Below, in pieces: positions 18,261 through 27,886 of a stretch of 64,000 bases of DNA. This stretch comes from Limnobaculum parvum (lineage in GTDB: Bacteria > Pseudomonadota > Gammaproteobacteria > Enterobacterales > Enterobacteriaceae). The stretch spans positions 1,708,001-1,772,000 of the forward strand of contig NZ_CP029185.2 of the NCBI RefSeq assembly GCF_003096015.2, written 5' to 3'. The position numbers and the translations under genes were made by a program. Below the pieces are notes generated by a model. The model made no database searches. It had not been told where the DNA came from and saw only the letters and a program-made list of their open reading frames with translations. How positions within the stretch are numbered: position 1 is the stretch's first letter; each line of letters begins with the position of its first letter.

Positions 18261-18761
18261 AGCGATAACTCTATCTGCCTGATTGTTGCCTGTTAGCAGG
18301 GAAGACCTGCCGGAAATCGTGGAGGTGTATGGTACGGATTATTGAGCGGGTTGTCAGTAGAATAATACGCTTCGATAGCGGTAAAAACCGATGATAATGG
18401 TAAAAAACAATAACAAACAATTCGAAATGATTAATTTACACTCGGAATATAACTAAAAATTCAATTTGAATAGGTTAATTGATAAAACAATGATGAAAAT
18501 ATCTATGCAGAACTGTCAATTATACTAGTGATGTAATCGTAAAATATATATTAGAATCGACAAGGTAAACCAACATAAAAATTATGACGATTAATTTATA
18601 TCATGACTATTCTGGATAATATTGGGAAGGTTAGCTTGCCATATAAGCGCTTAATTCATTCTTAATGAGAGTGTTATAGATACGAGGTAAGTTAATAATA
18701 TTCTGAATTATCATTGTCATGACTACTTACTTGATGTTTTGGGTCCAAAAGGAGATGGAAA
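18261..18761. other. AT-rich intergenic region between ttcA and InsA-like gene
   Basis: 501 bases, clearly more AT-rich than the flanking genes. It must contain the promoters of both divergent genes. No open frame, inverted-repeat end of an insertion sequence, or RNA gene is recognisable. AAAGGAGAT just before 18762 is the ribosome binding site of the next gene. Confidence 0.45.
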
Positions 18762-19037
18762 ATGGTCACTATTGAAGTCGCATGCCGCCATTGTAATGAG
18801 ACACAACCAGTTAGAAAGCATGGTAAAGGGCGGGGTGGTTATCCGCGTTATTATTGTAATAGCTGTAGAAGAACATTTCAGTTGTCCTATTTGTATCGCG
18901 CTCATCAGCCAGGAATGAAAGAAAAAATTATTGAAATGGCTTCTCAAGGCGCGGGAATTCGACATACCAGCCGAACGCTGAAAGTAGGATTAAACACGGT
19001 AATGCGCTATTTGAAAACGGCTGAAGGAATAAGTTAG
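18762..19037 (+). CDS. Orphan IS1 InsA-like zinc-finger/HTH protein, copy 1
   Basis: 91 residues, exactly the length of IS1 InsA. N-terminal zinc-binding motif CRHC...CNSC (Cys 10, 13, 31, 34), followed by a C-terminal helix-turn-helix-like part with IIEMASQGAG and VGLNTVMRYL, matching the InsA pattern. Strong ribosome binding site (AAAGGAGAT). No insB frame follows, no frameshift window is seen and I find no IS1 terminal repeats, so it is not an intact insertion sequence. In IS1, InsA binds the ends and represses transcription; a domesticated DNA-binding regulator is a reasonable inference. A second such gene is at 62075-62359. Confidence 0.75.
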   Translation: MVTIEVACRHCNETQPVRKHGKGRGGYPRYYCNSCRRTFQLSYLYRAHQPGMKEKIIEMASQGAGIRHTSRTLKVGLNTVMRYLKTAEGIS

Positions 19038-19141
19038 CGTTTATCATTATTATTAATAGGTGATGCATTTAGAATATTAAGACGGTGTTATCTTTTTCAT
19101 TAAAAATAAGACGGCATTCTCAAATAAGCCTTTAGTTAATA

Positions 19142-19174
19142 AATAAAGCACCTTCATCAGGTGCTTTATTTTTT
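19142..19174. terminator. Bidirectional terminator between InsA-like gene and nifJ
   Basis: Perfect 12-base stem AATAAAGCACCT with its complement, 5-base loop, followed by TTTT on the plus strand and by an A/T-rich tract on the minus side. It serves the convergent InsA-like gene and nifJ. Confidence 0.85.
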
Positions 19175-19198
19175 ATATTATCGTCTATTACGCTTTAT

Positions 19199-22100
19199 TT
19201 ATGATGTCTCAGGTCCCACCTGTTCTCCGGTTTTTCCTGCCAACAGGCTAAGTAAGTTATAGCGGCTCTGAACATCTTTTTCAGCTTGAGCATGTAAGGC
19301 TGAGGCAACATCCGGCTCCAATGTATTCAGACGGCGGAAACGCTGCTCTTTTAATAACGCAGATGCCAGACCATCAGACGGTGGACGAGAATCGAGGGTT
19401 AAGCCCGGTTTGCCTTCTTCGATACGACGAGGATCGAAACGATATAACGGCCAGAAACCTGCCGTGGTTAACTGCTTCATTTGGTCGTGGCTAAATGCCA
19501 AATCGTAACCATGTTCCTCACACGGACTGTAGGCAATGATTAATGACGGGCCGGGGTAAGCCTCAGCTTCTTGAATGGCTTTGACCGTTTGGTTTAACTG
19601 TGCGCCTAAAGAGATTTGGGCTACATACACGTGACCATACATCATGATACTTACACCAAGGTCTTTACGACCTTTACGTTTGCCACGTTCAGCAAATTTG
19701 GTGACAGCACCGATAGGGGTCGCTTTGGATTGCTGACCGCCAGTATTGGAGTAACATTGAGTATCCAGTACCAGAATATTGACATTTTCCGTCAGGCTCA
19801 TCACATGGTCGAGGCCGCCAAACCCAATATCATAGGCCCAACCATCGCCACCAATCAGCCAGATGGATTTATCCACTAGGTAATCTGCACTTTCGGCCAA
19901 TTCTTTAGCTTCTGGTGAATCGATATCTGCCAGCAGCGTTCGTAACTGGACGATCTGTTCACGGCGCTGTTCTACGCTGATATCACTCGATTGCAGTTGG
20001 GCAATTAATTCGCCGGGTAACTGTGGTGTTAGTTGATTTATCAGGCGTAATGCGCGATCGCGATGTTGATCGACAGTCAGGCGGAAACCTAGACCAAACT
20101 CTGCGTTATCTTCAAACAGGGAGTTAGCCCATGCCGGGCCGCGACCGTCAGCATTGGTTGTATAAGGCGTACTTGGCAGATTACCGCCATAAATGGATGA
20201 ACAGCCGGTAGCATTGGCAATCAGCAGTCGATCGCCGTATAGCTGAGTTAATAATTTGATATAGGGAGTTTCACCACATCCGGAACAGGCCCCGGAATAT
20301 TCGAAGAGTGGAGTAATTAATTGAGAGGTTCGAATATCGATACGCTCAATCTTGCTCTTATCAATTTCCGGTAGTTGCAGGAAGAAATCGTAGTGGCGTT
20401 TTTCGACGTCAAGATTATCCAAGCGAGACTTCATATTAATCGCTTTAATCTCCGGATTTTGGCGATCTTTAGCCGGGCACACCTCTACACACAGGTTACA
20501 ACCGGTGCAATCTTCCGGAGCAACTTGCAGCACATATTTCTGTCCGCGCATGTCTTTGGACTTAACGTCTAACGATTGCAGATCGTCCGGTGCATCGGCA
20601 AAAGCCTCTGGTGAAACCACTTTAGCCCGAATCGCCGAGTGGGGGCAGGCGGCCACACAGTGGTTGCATTGGGTGCACAGCGGCGCTTCCCAAATAGGGA
20701 TCTCTTCTGCAATATTGCGTTTTTCCCAGCGGGTAGTGCCAGAAGGCCATGTTCCATCCGGGGGGAAGGCCGATACCGGTAGCGCATCTCCCAAACCGGC
20801 TAACATAGCCGCCGTTACCGTTTTCACAAAGTCGGGTGCGCTGTCGGAAACCACCGGTGGGCGCATGGGGCTCTGTGGGTTAATGGGTTGCAGAGGAACT
20901 TCCTCTAGTGCGCTAATGGTTGCGTCCAGAGCTTGCCAGTTATTCTCAACAATATCCTGACCTTTGGCGCGATAGCTTTTAGCAATAGCTTCTCGTAGTT
21001 GTTGCAGCGCAACATCGCCGGGAATAATTTGGGTCAGATGGAAAAAAGCCATCTGCATCACCGTATTGATTCGACTACCCAGATGGCATTCTCTGGCAAT
21101 TTTTGCCGCATTGATAATAAACAAACGTGCGTTACGTTGATGCAGTAAGGCCTGAACATCCTGTGGCAAACGCGACCATATCTCATCTTTGCTATACGGT
21201 GTATTTAGCAGGAAGGTGCCGTTGGGTTTCAGTTTTTCTACCATTTGGTATTTATCGATAAACTGATTTTGATGGCAGCCAATAAAGTCAGCTTGAGAAA
21301 TCAGGTAGGCAGAATGTATTGGGTAATCGCTAACTCTCAGGTGGGAAACGGTCAGACCCCCGGCTTTTTTGGAGTCATAGACAAAATAACCTTGGGCGTG
21401 AAGTGGCGTACCGTTACCAATAATTTTGATGTTGTTTTTGGTAGCAGATACGGAACCATCGCTGCCAAGCCCAAAAAATAGTGCTTCCAAGGAGGCTTTT
21501 TGTGGAATGGCGTCATCACTCAGTGGTAATGAGAGACCCGTAATGTCATCAAAAATACCAACGGTAAACCGCGGGCGCGGTTTCTCCAGCGTTAGCTCTT
21601 TGAAAATAGCCAGTACACATTCAGGTGCAAACTCTTTAGACGATAGACCATAGCGACCGCCAATAACCAGCGGTAGGGTATCTCGTTCGCTTCGGGAAAA
21701 CGCTTCTGCCAGCGCCGTCATAACATCAAGATAGAGTGGTTCAGCCAGTGCACCAGGCTCTTTGGTTCGATCGAGAACGGCAATACGGGTTACGCTTTGA
21801 GGCAGTTGTTCGAGCAAGTGTTCAGCCGAAAACGGCCGATAAAGTCGAACTTTCAACATACCGACTTTTTCACCGCGGGTCAGTAAGGTATCAATCGTTT
21901 CTTCGGCAGTGCCACAGGCGGAGCCCATAAGGATAATCACGCGATCCGCCTGTGGATGACCATAATACTCAAACGGCTGATAGTGGCGACCGGTTTGTTG
22001 CTCAAAGGCTTGCATTGCATCGGCAACATGCTGGTACGTTTGGTTATACCAAGGGTTGGCGGCTTCGCGGCACTGGAAGTAAGTATCCGGATTGGCTGAT

Positions 22101-22741
22101 GTCCCTCTTATCACCGGGTTATCCGGCGTTAATGCACGCTTACGATGGGCGCTCATCATCTCCATTGGCAACAACTGACGGATGGTGTCGTCGCTGAGAG
22201 GCACAATTTTATTAATTTCATGGGAGGTGCGGAATCCATCAAAGAAATGAATAAACGGAATCCGGCTATTTAGCGTCGCCATTTGTGAGATAAGAGCAAA
22301 ATCTTGGGCTTCCTGTACCGAGCTGGCACACAACATCGCACAGCCGGTTTGGCGAACTGCCATTACATCTGAGTGATCGCCAAAAATAGACAGGGCATGG
22401 GTCGCGATGGTTCTGGCGGCGACATGCAATACAAAAGGGGTCAGCTCACCGGCCAGTTTATACAGGGTTGGGATCATGAGTAACAATCCCTGCGATGAGG
22501 TGAACGAAGTGGCTAATGCACCCGTTTGTAATGAACCGTGAACGGTAGCGATAGCTCCGGCTTCGGATTGCATTTCCATGACGCGGGGAACGTCACCCCA
22601 AACATTCTTAGTACCATATTCAGACCAGTCGTTAGCCTGTTCTGCCATGGTTGAGCTGGGTGTGATGGGATAAATAGCGATAACTTCGTTGGAACGATAC
22701 GCCACGGAGGCAACCGCACTGTTACCATCGGTAGTAATCAT
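19199..22741 (-). CDS. nifJ: Pyruvate:ferredoxin (flavodoxin) oxidoreductase
   Basis: Oxidative decarboxylation of pyruvate to acetyl-CoA with reduction of ferredoxin or flavodoxin; oxygen-sensitive thiamine diphosphate enzyme. 1180 residues, colinear with E. coli YdbK. Order of domains: pyrimidine-binding domain from residue 1 (IYPITPSSTMAEQ), transketolase C-like, gamma domain with KKAGGLTVSHLR, two 4Fe-4S ferredoxin motifs (CTQCNHCVAACP and CTGCNLCVEVCP, about 685-755), then the ThDP domain with GGDGWAYDIGFGGLDH and the cluster-binding CSGCGETPY. ATG start. Monocistronic, ends at a bidirectional terminator. Confidence 0.95.
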   Translation of the reverse strand: MITTDGNSAVASVAYRSNEVIAIYPITPSSTMAEQANDWSEYGTKNVWGDVPRVMEMQSEAGAIATVHGSLQTGALATSFTSSQGLLLMIPTLYKLAGELTPFVLHVAARTIATHALSIFGDHSDVMAVRQTGCAMLCASSVQEAQDFALISQMATLNSRIPFIHFFDGFRTSHEINKIVPLSDDTIRQLLPMEMMSAHRKRALTPDNPVIRGTSANPDTYFQCREAANPWYNQTYQHVADAMQAFEQQTGRHYQPFEYYGHPQADRVIILMGSACGTAEETIDTLLTRGEKVGMLKVRLYRPFSAEHLLEQLPQSVTRIAVLDRTKEPGALAEPLYLDVMTALAEAFSRSERDTLPLVIGGRYGLSSKEFAPECVLAIFKELTLEKPRPRFTVGIFDDITGLSLPLSDDAIPQKASLEALFFGLGSDGSVSATKNNIKIIGNGTPLHAQGYFVYDSKKAGGLTVSHLRVSDYPIHSAYLISQADFIGCHQNQFIDKYQMVEKLKPNGTFLLNTPYSKDEIWSRLPQDVQALLHQRNARLFIINAAKIARECHLGSRINTVMQMAFFHLTQIIPGDVALQQLREAIAKSYRAKGQDIVENNWQALDATISALEEVPLQPINPQSPMRPPVVSDSAPDFVKTVTAAMLAGLGDALPVSAFPPDGTWPSGTTRWEKRNIAEEIPIWEAPLCTQCNHCVAACPHSAIRAKVVSPEAFADAPDDLQSLDVKSKDMRGQKYVLQVAPEDCTGCNLCVEVCPAKDRQNPEIKAINMKSRLDNLDVEKRHYDFFLQLPEIDKSKIERIDIRTSQLITPLFEYSGACSGCGETPYIKLLTQLYGDRLLIANATGCSSIYGGNLPSTPYTTNADGRGPAWANSLFEDNAEFGLGFRLTVDQHRDRALRLINQLTPQLPGELIAQLQSSDISVEQRREQIVQLRTLLADIDSPEAKELAESADYLVDKSIWLIGGDGWAYDIGFGGLDHVMSLTENVNILVLDTQCYSNTGGQQSKATPIGAVTKFAERGKRKGRKDLGVSIMMYGHVYVAQISLGAQLNQTVKAIQEAEAYPGPSLIIAYSPCEEHGYDLAFSHDQMKQLTTAGFWPLYRFDPRRIEEGKPGLTLDSRPPSDGLASALLKEQRFRRLNTLEPDVASALHAQAEKDVQSRYNLLSLLAGKTGEQVGPETS

Positions 22742-23346
22742 AGACTCAATACCTTTATTGACATTCGCTCACCCAGACCAAGGGCCTGAGTAACAATAAA
22801 TACATTGGATATGTTATTAAGGGGGTTTTTATCTTCCGAATTTGCAACTCATCATATCAGATAAGATAGTATCGGCTGCTGTTGTTTTGTGTGTTATTAC
22901 ATTCTGTGACAGAAAATAATGATAGTCATTACCACTAAGATATTGAGGAGAGCCGAATTCACTTTTTACTCTTGGGGTTAAACATCCAGAATATGGCCTC
23001 AGCACTGGACTATTGGCACTATATACGCTAAATATAATGACCAAAATGGTGCGTCAGTGCTATTGAACACGGAGTCTTTGTTATTTGATATACCTTGTTC
23101 AAAAAATAGATAAAAAAAACCAGCGCAAATGGCGCTGGTAAATGACTCAGTCAGATTAACTGAAAAGCAGTAGATCGCTAATAAATTAGCGTCATCATAA
23201 TAGCTTGATTAACCGCGTAAGTTATTACAAAAAATGCGGAATAAAGTAATCAGAATATTAATTTCAGGTTAATTCTTGACCAAAATTAAGTAGACCATCG
23301 CAGAGGATGGTTTTTCTTAGCTCAAAATACAATAACAGAGGTAAAC
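22742..23346. other. Intergenic region between divergent nifJ and ydbJ
   Basis: 605 bases holding the promoters of nifJ and ydbJ and the candidate small RNA at 23112-23190. No protein gene is supported. In E. coli the small RNA micC lies at the other (3') end of nifJ; nothing resembling it is seen here or there. Confidence 0.45.
23112..23190 (-). ncRNA. Candidate small RNA upstream of nifJ
   Basis: On the minus strand there is a good factor-independent terminator with no gene in front of it: ACCAGCGC/GCGCTGGT stem followed by eight U (23139 to 23112). About 60 bases earlier is a TATTAT box (23202-23197), and the predicted start 7 bases later (23190) coincides with a small GCTAAT/ATTAGC hairpin. 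The unpaired middle contains ACTGCTTTTC, the same ten bases as in the 5' seed of RybB. The -35 box is poor. Size about 79 nucleotides. This is a structural prediction only; the alternative is an isolated terminator. Confidence 0.35.
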
Positions 23347-23592
23347 ATGAAGGGAAAAATCTGCCTAGCTGCACTTGGTGTACTTTTATTAGCAGGGTGC
23401 AGTAGTCAGCCTGATCAAGTGAGGTTGTTACCACGTAAATCAATGATTACAGAAGAAGCCGCCAGAGCCGCACCAATGGATGAAATGGCATTATCTAATT
23501 GCAACAGTATGGGAGGAATGCCAACCACTTCCCATAATCTGGATGGTAGTGTAGTCAGTAAATGTCAGCTATCAAACGGTAAGCGCTATTAA
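23347..23592 (+). CDS. ydbJ: DUF333-type lipoprotein YdbJ
   Basis: 81 residues. Lipoprotein signal peptide with LLAGC lipobox (Cys about residue 18) followed by a short C-terminal domain with two cysteines, NCNSMGG and KCQLSNGK, the DUF333 pattern. ATG is preceded by AGAGG. It lies immediately before convergent hslJ, the same arrangement as ydbJ-hslJ in E. coli. Function unknown. Confidence 0.75.
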   Translation: MKGKICLAALGVLLLAGCSSQPDQVRLLPRKSMITEEAARAAPMDEMALSNCNSMGGMPTTSHNLDGSVVSKCQLSNGKRY

Positions 23593-23641
23593 GCAAATTA
23601 ATGTGATGTAGTTGATCGGGATCGGGTCAACTCATGCGGTA

Positions 23642-23682
23642 AAAAACCGGAAAGGTGCGATAGGCTCTTTTCCGGTTTTTTA
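23642..23682. terminator. Bidirectional terminator between ydbJ and hslJ
   Basis: AAAAACCGGAAA stem with its complement TTTCCGGTTTTT around a 15-base loop; T-run on the plus strand and A-run (U-run on the minus strand) at the other side. Confidence 0.8.
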
Positions 23683-23711
23683 TTCTTTAATGCAGGTAGC
23701 GATGGGTAATA

Positions 23712-24143
23712 TTACCTAACCCAGTCACTTAATTTATAAGTCAACGTGTGCTGTGCAGCGCTTAAGGTTAATACGCCTTGGTCCAAGGTTACTCTGGCTC
23801 CGCTGTTTAACGTAGCGGCGATGACTTGATCCAACCGGTTAATCTGTTCATCTATGCAGGCCATCCGAGTCGAAGCCAGTTGCTTAGCGGTTAATACGCC
23901 ATCCTTTAGTGTAGCCTGACCCATAAAGCGATTACACATAGCGCCGCTGACATGCATATTCTCTTCAAATTCAATATGTAATGGTTTTTTCTCTTTAGTG
24001 GTATCGGCCATACGATTGCCGTCAACACCGATTAAAATAAAATTATGATGCAGTAAATCACTCTCTTTTACGGCATTGCCATCTGTCAAAGTACAACCAC
24101 TCAAAAGAATGGCTGAAATAATAAGAGGTAACGCTATTTTCAT
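23712..24143 (-). CDS. hslJ: META-domain lipoprotein HslJ
   Basis: Heat-inducible lipoprotein associated with novobiocin resistance in E. coli. Signal peptide with LLSGC lipobox (Cys about residue 16) and a META/HslJ domain; the family residues CNRFMGQ, LASTRMAC and ITAxLNSGA-like segments are visible. The ATG at 24143 has AGGG 6 bases upstream and gives 143 residues (140 in E. coli); earlier in-frame ATGs would destroy the signal peptide position. Convergent with ydbJ. Confidence 0.88.
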   Translation of the reverse strand: MKIALPLIISAILLSGCTLTDGNAVKESDLLHHNFILIGVDGNRMADTTKEKKPLHIEFEENMHVSGAMCNRFMGQATLKDGVLTAKQLASTRMACIDEQINRLDQVIAATLNSGARVTLDQGVLTLSAAQHTLTYKLSDWVR

Positions 24144-24666
24144 TATCATCCCTATAATCGCTGGAAAGTCTTTACGTAAAAATTGATTGGACAATCAATG
24201 CGTTGCTGTTTCATCAGTTTAAAATTTTAGGTGTTTTACCATATTGAACTGGGGATTGAAGAGCGATTTACAATGATTTACTGGTAGTTCACATAAAATG
24301 ATGGCTACTGGTCATGAAATAGACTTTTATTCAAGTAAATTAGGGTAAGGTGGGCTATGTGCTTATTGCTGAATATTTTGAAGGGTGGTTTCAGGAAGGT
24401 GCCATAGTGCCTCTTCAGTGAAAAATGACTGATGGAGACTAAAACGTGTATTAGCCACGCAAGCTACTTTCGGCCGTATGATTTTGTGTTGTAAATAGCC
24501 AGTCTCATCACATATCGCCACCAGAATTATCAAATTAATTTATCAGCGATAGGGAGTTGGAATAATTTAGCGCTATGGTTGGCAACCGGCGCTAGAATCA
24601 GTTTTAGCCCATATTATTAATATGCTATATTTCCAGCCTAATTCGTGTTCTGGGAGTAGGTTAGAC
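24144..24666. other. Intergenic region at the place of ldhA
   Basis: In E. coli the D-lactate dehydrogenase gene ldhA sits between hslJ and ydbH. Here there are only about 520 bases without a usable open frame or any fragment that I recognise as ldhA. It presumably holds the hslJ and ydbH promoters. Confidence 0.5.
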
Positions 24667-27287
24667 GTGGTAATAGGGCGCTGTGTGAAATACGTTCTGA
24701 TTGTTGCAACCATAGTTATATTGTCATTAATGACATTATGGGCAACGATCTCAACGTGGTTACCTAACGTTGCCAGCCTCTGGTTACCCGCGGGAACGCA
24801 GCTGATATTGACCCAGCCTCCACAGTTAATTAAGCGCGGAATTGCTTTAAACGGTATTCAATTTCTGGCTCAGGACTGCTTTCTAGCCGATGCCGGTCCG
24901 CTGACGCTGATTTATCAGGGCGGGCTGTGGAAGCTGCATGGAAACTCTTTGGATATTGATACCCATTGTCTAGAGAAATTAACAACGCAAGACACCTCCA
25001 CCGATGAAGATACGCCGTTGTCCGTTGCAGATATTCAACAACAATTGCCGGCTTTTTCGCTATCCCTCGACCGCTTGAGCATCACACCGTGGGAGTCATA
25101 CTCAGGCGAAATTGATCTAACCAGTAATAAACAAGGCCAGCGTCTTCACGTTAAGGGAAATTTACTCTCTGGGGTGGCGATATTAAACGATCGGCAGATG
25201 CTGACGCTGGAGTCGTTAAGCCTGCATATTCCTGATAGCGATGATGTCATTCAGCTCAATGGTGAGATACAAGTTCCTGTTAGTCTAGATGCCATTCCGG
25301 AACAGGGTGATATCACCGGTGAATTTGTCACCACCTACGTGGATAAACCGCTGCTGTTAAAACTAAACTGGCAGCAGCAGGATGGTCACCTGACGGTAAC
25401 GCCGCAGGGTGAGAACGAGAGCTTATTAGACGTTCCTTGGTCACTGGAGGGCAAGCGTCTGGTGGTGAGTCAGGGCCAGTGGCGTTGGCCCTATGCTTCT
25501 CAGCCATTTATCGGCGGTATTAGTATGACGCTCACGGACTGGAGCCGTGATTATAATGAGGCCAATATTGAAGCGCGGCTGAATGTAGTTACCCACGGCA
25601 GTGCAGGTAAAGGGAACGCAGTATTAACTTTCGCACCGGGTAAAATCAGCCTAAAAGAGAGTGACTTAAACTTTCAGCTCACCGGTAAAATGAATGGAGA
25701 ACAGCTTTCTTTATATACGACCATTCCTGGTAAGCTCTCAGGAACGATTGCTAATCCTACCCTTAATTTATCGTCCGGCTCTTTATTACGCGTAACCGGA
25801 GCGGTAACGCCAGATATCTATTTGCATGAAGCTCGACTCCCTTTAGCCGGAATAACGGTTACGGATAAAGGCGTCAGCGGTCGTTTGCAAACCATTATCA
25901 ACGCTAGCCACCGCTACTGGGGCAAATACAAACTGCATTTGGATGGGCGTTCTCAAGATTTCTGGATCGATCAGGGGCACTGGGAGTGGAACTTCTGGGG
26001 CAATGGTGAGATGCCACCAATGAAAGCCAAGTGGGATATGTCTGGTAAAGGGGAATGGAACGATAGTTTGATTAACCTTCAGACACTCTCAACCGGGTTT
26101 AATCATTTGGTTTATGGTCAAGTCAGGGTGGATAAGCCGAGGTTAATTCTGGTCGAGCCATTAAGCTGGAATCGCGCTGAAGGTCAGTATCATGCAGGAT
26201 GGCAGTTACAGGCGCAAAAGGTTGGGTTCGACAACGGCGGTTATTTACCACCATCAACATTGAATATTCAGTTCTTCGGACAAGATCCGGCAAATTTCCA
26301 GTGGAAAGGCGATCTTAGCACTAAAAAAATTGGTCCCATAAAGTTGAGTGGTCGTTGGGATGGCGAACGTATCCGTGGGGAAGGCTGGTGGCCTAAACAA
26401 TCACTGGACGTGTTCCAAACCTTACTGGCCCCCGATCTCGGTTTTAAAATTCGTAACGGTACGCTGTATGCACAGTCTGCATTCTCAATTTCAGAGACAC
26501 AGGGAATTGAGGCGGGCGGTCATCTAGTGGTGAAAGATGGCGATATGTGGATGAAGGACGGTGAACTGAGCGGGCTGGATTTCGTGATGTCATATCGTCT
26601 TAAGGACGATGTCTGGCAGTTAGGGCCACAATCCCCGGTTAAGTTAAGAGTGAAAAAGCTCAATAATCTGTTTGATATGAGCGATATTACCGCCGATTTA
26701 CAGGGGTATTATCCCTATACGGAACGTCAGCCTTTACGATTGACGAATGTCGGTGTGGATATGCTTCAGGGGCATATCGGTATGCAACAGTTGCGATTAC
26801 CGCAAAAAGAGCCGGTTATCCTCACGGTCAAAGGGGTCGATCTCAGTGAATTATTTACCATTTTGAAACCGAAGCAGTTTACCATGTCCGGTAAGGTCGA
26901 CGGTGAGTTACCGTTGTATTTGGACCACCCTGAGTGGCTGGTTAAAGGGGATGGGTGGAAAATAGTCAGGATCTCACCCTGCGTCTGGATAAGGATATGG
27001 TACAGGCAATCAGCGATGACAATATGGCAACCGGCGATATTATGGATTGGCTACGTTATATGGAGATCCGCCGCTCCCGAGCAGATGTTAACGTAAGCAA
27101 CTTAGGGTTATTGACTATGGACGCGCAAATTGAAGGGTTTAACCCAACCAAGAATGCCGAGCGTTTAGTGAAACTCAATTATCATCATGAAGAAGATATT
27201 TTCCAGCTATGGCGCAGCTTGCGGTTTGGCGATAATTTGCAGGACAATCTGCAACAGATCTTCTCATTACCGAAGGAGCATGATTAG
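24667..27287 (+). pseudogene. ydbH: YdbH (AsmA/TamB-like envelope protein), frameshifted near the 3' end
   Basis: Large bitopic envelope protein of the AsmA/TamB clan, proposed with TamB and YhdP in phospholipid transport to the outer membrane. One N-terminal membrane segment is followed by a long beta-rich periplasmic region; the sequence tracks E. coli YdbH (879 residues) all along. The frame breaks at about 26959-26962: in frame 1 the protein ends in unrelated residues at 27096, while from about 26961 the true C-terminus (NSQDLTLRLDKDM to LRFGDNLQ) continues in another frame to 27287. Adding one A to the A-run after the DGW codons restores an uninterrupted protein. Start uncertain: GTG at 24667 or 24685, or ATG at 24622. 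It may be a real mutation or a sequencing error. Confidence 0.85.
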
Positions 27288-27475
27288 TGAATAAACTCAG
27301 ATGGTTAGCGGTAATGATGGCCTTTTCGCTTGGTGGCTGCATTCCGAGAATTGAAATTGCACCATCAACAGAACCCATCGTGATTAATATGAATGTCAAA
27401 ATTGAACATGAGATTCATATCAAAGTCGATAAAGACGTCGAAAAAATGCTGAAGACTCAATCCGACATTTTTTAA
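27287..27475 (+). CDS. ynbE: YnbE lipoprotein
   Basis: 62 residues (61 in E. coli). Lipoprotein signal with LGGC lipobox at about residue 18, followed by the conserved short sequence IEIAPSTEPI and a charged C-terminus. GTG start overlapping the ydbH stop by one base (TAGTG), with GAAGGAG upstream, so translation is coupled to ydbH. In E. coli YnbE is an outer-membrane lipoprotein that pairs with YdbH. Confidence 0.9.
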   Translation: MNKLRWLAVMMAFSLGGCIPRIEIAPSTEPIVINMNVKIEHEIHIKVDKDVEKMLKTQSDIF

Positions 27476-27484
27476 GGAATGGTC

Positions 27485-27814
27485 ATGAAACAGAAACTGA
27501 TCCATACCGCACTATTCGCGACAGCACTGCTGTTTAGCGTGACGGCTAGCGCATTAACCTTAAAAGAAGCAAAACAACAGGGGTTGGTTGGTGAAACGCT
27601 AAATGGCTATATTGCACCGGTTAAACCAACGGCGGAAGCTCAAGCATTAACGGATAAAATCAATCAGGCTCGAACAGAACAGTACAAGTCGGTAGCGGTT
27701 GAGAATAACGTGAGTGTGGATGCGGTGGCTACAATGACTGGGCAAAAATTAGTAAGTCGGGCAGAGGCCGGAGAATACGTGAAAGGTATTAATGGTCAGT
27801 GGCTTAAAAAGTAA
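27485..27814 (+). CDS. ydbL: YdbL, DUF1318 periplasmic protein
   Basis: 109 residues with a cleavable signal peptide ending at ASA and the DUF1318 domain (LTLKEAKQQGLVGET, GEYVKGINGQW). The ATG at 27485 has AAGGA 6 bases upstream; an ATG two codons earlier abuts the binding site. Last gene of ydbH-ynbE-ydbL. In E. coli YdbL is a periplasmic partner reported to modulate the YdbH-YnbE complex. Confidence 0.9.
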   Translation: MKQKLIHTALFATALLFSVTASALTLKEAKQQGLVGETLNGYIAPVKPTAEAQALTDKINQARTEQYKSVAVENNVSVDAVATMTGQKLVSRAEAGEYVKGINGQWLKK

Positions 27815-27836
27815 TTTTTACCACTAATTAAATAAT

Positions 27837-27863
27837 AAAAGCCCCTGAAAACCAGGGGCTTTT
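27837..27863. terminator. Bidirectional terminator between ydbL and azoR
   Basis: AAAAGCCCCTG stem with complement CAGGGGCTTTT, loop AAAAC, between two convergent genes. Confidence 0.85.
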
Positions 27864-27886
27864 GCATAATGAGGGAAGAACGATTA

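Noticed and set aside
19062..19069. Second IS end next to the InsA-like gene
   Set aside because: An 8-base similarity to the IS1 left end without a partner is expected by chance.
18762..19137. Complete IS1-type insertion sequence
   Set aside because: Only the InsA-like frame is present; no insB frame downstream and no matching terminal inverted repeats. The GGTGATGC at about 19062 is too short to count as an IS end.
22742..23111. CRISPR array or tRNA genes in the larger intergenic regions
   Set aside because: No regularly spaced direct repeats and no cloverleaf-type sequences were seen anywhere in the window.
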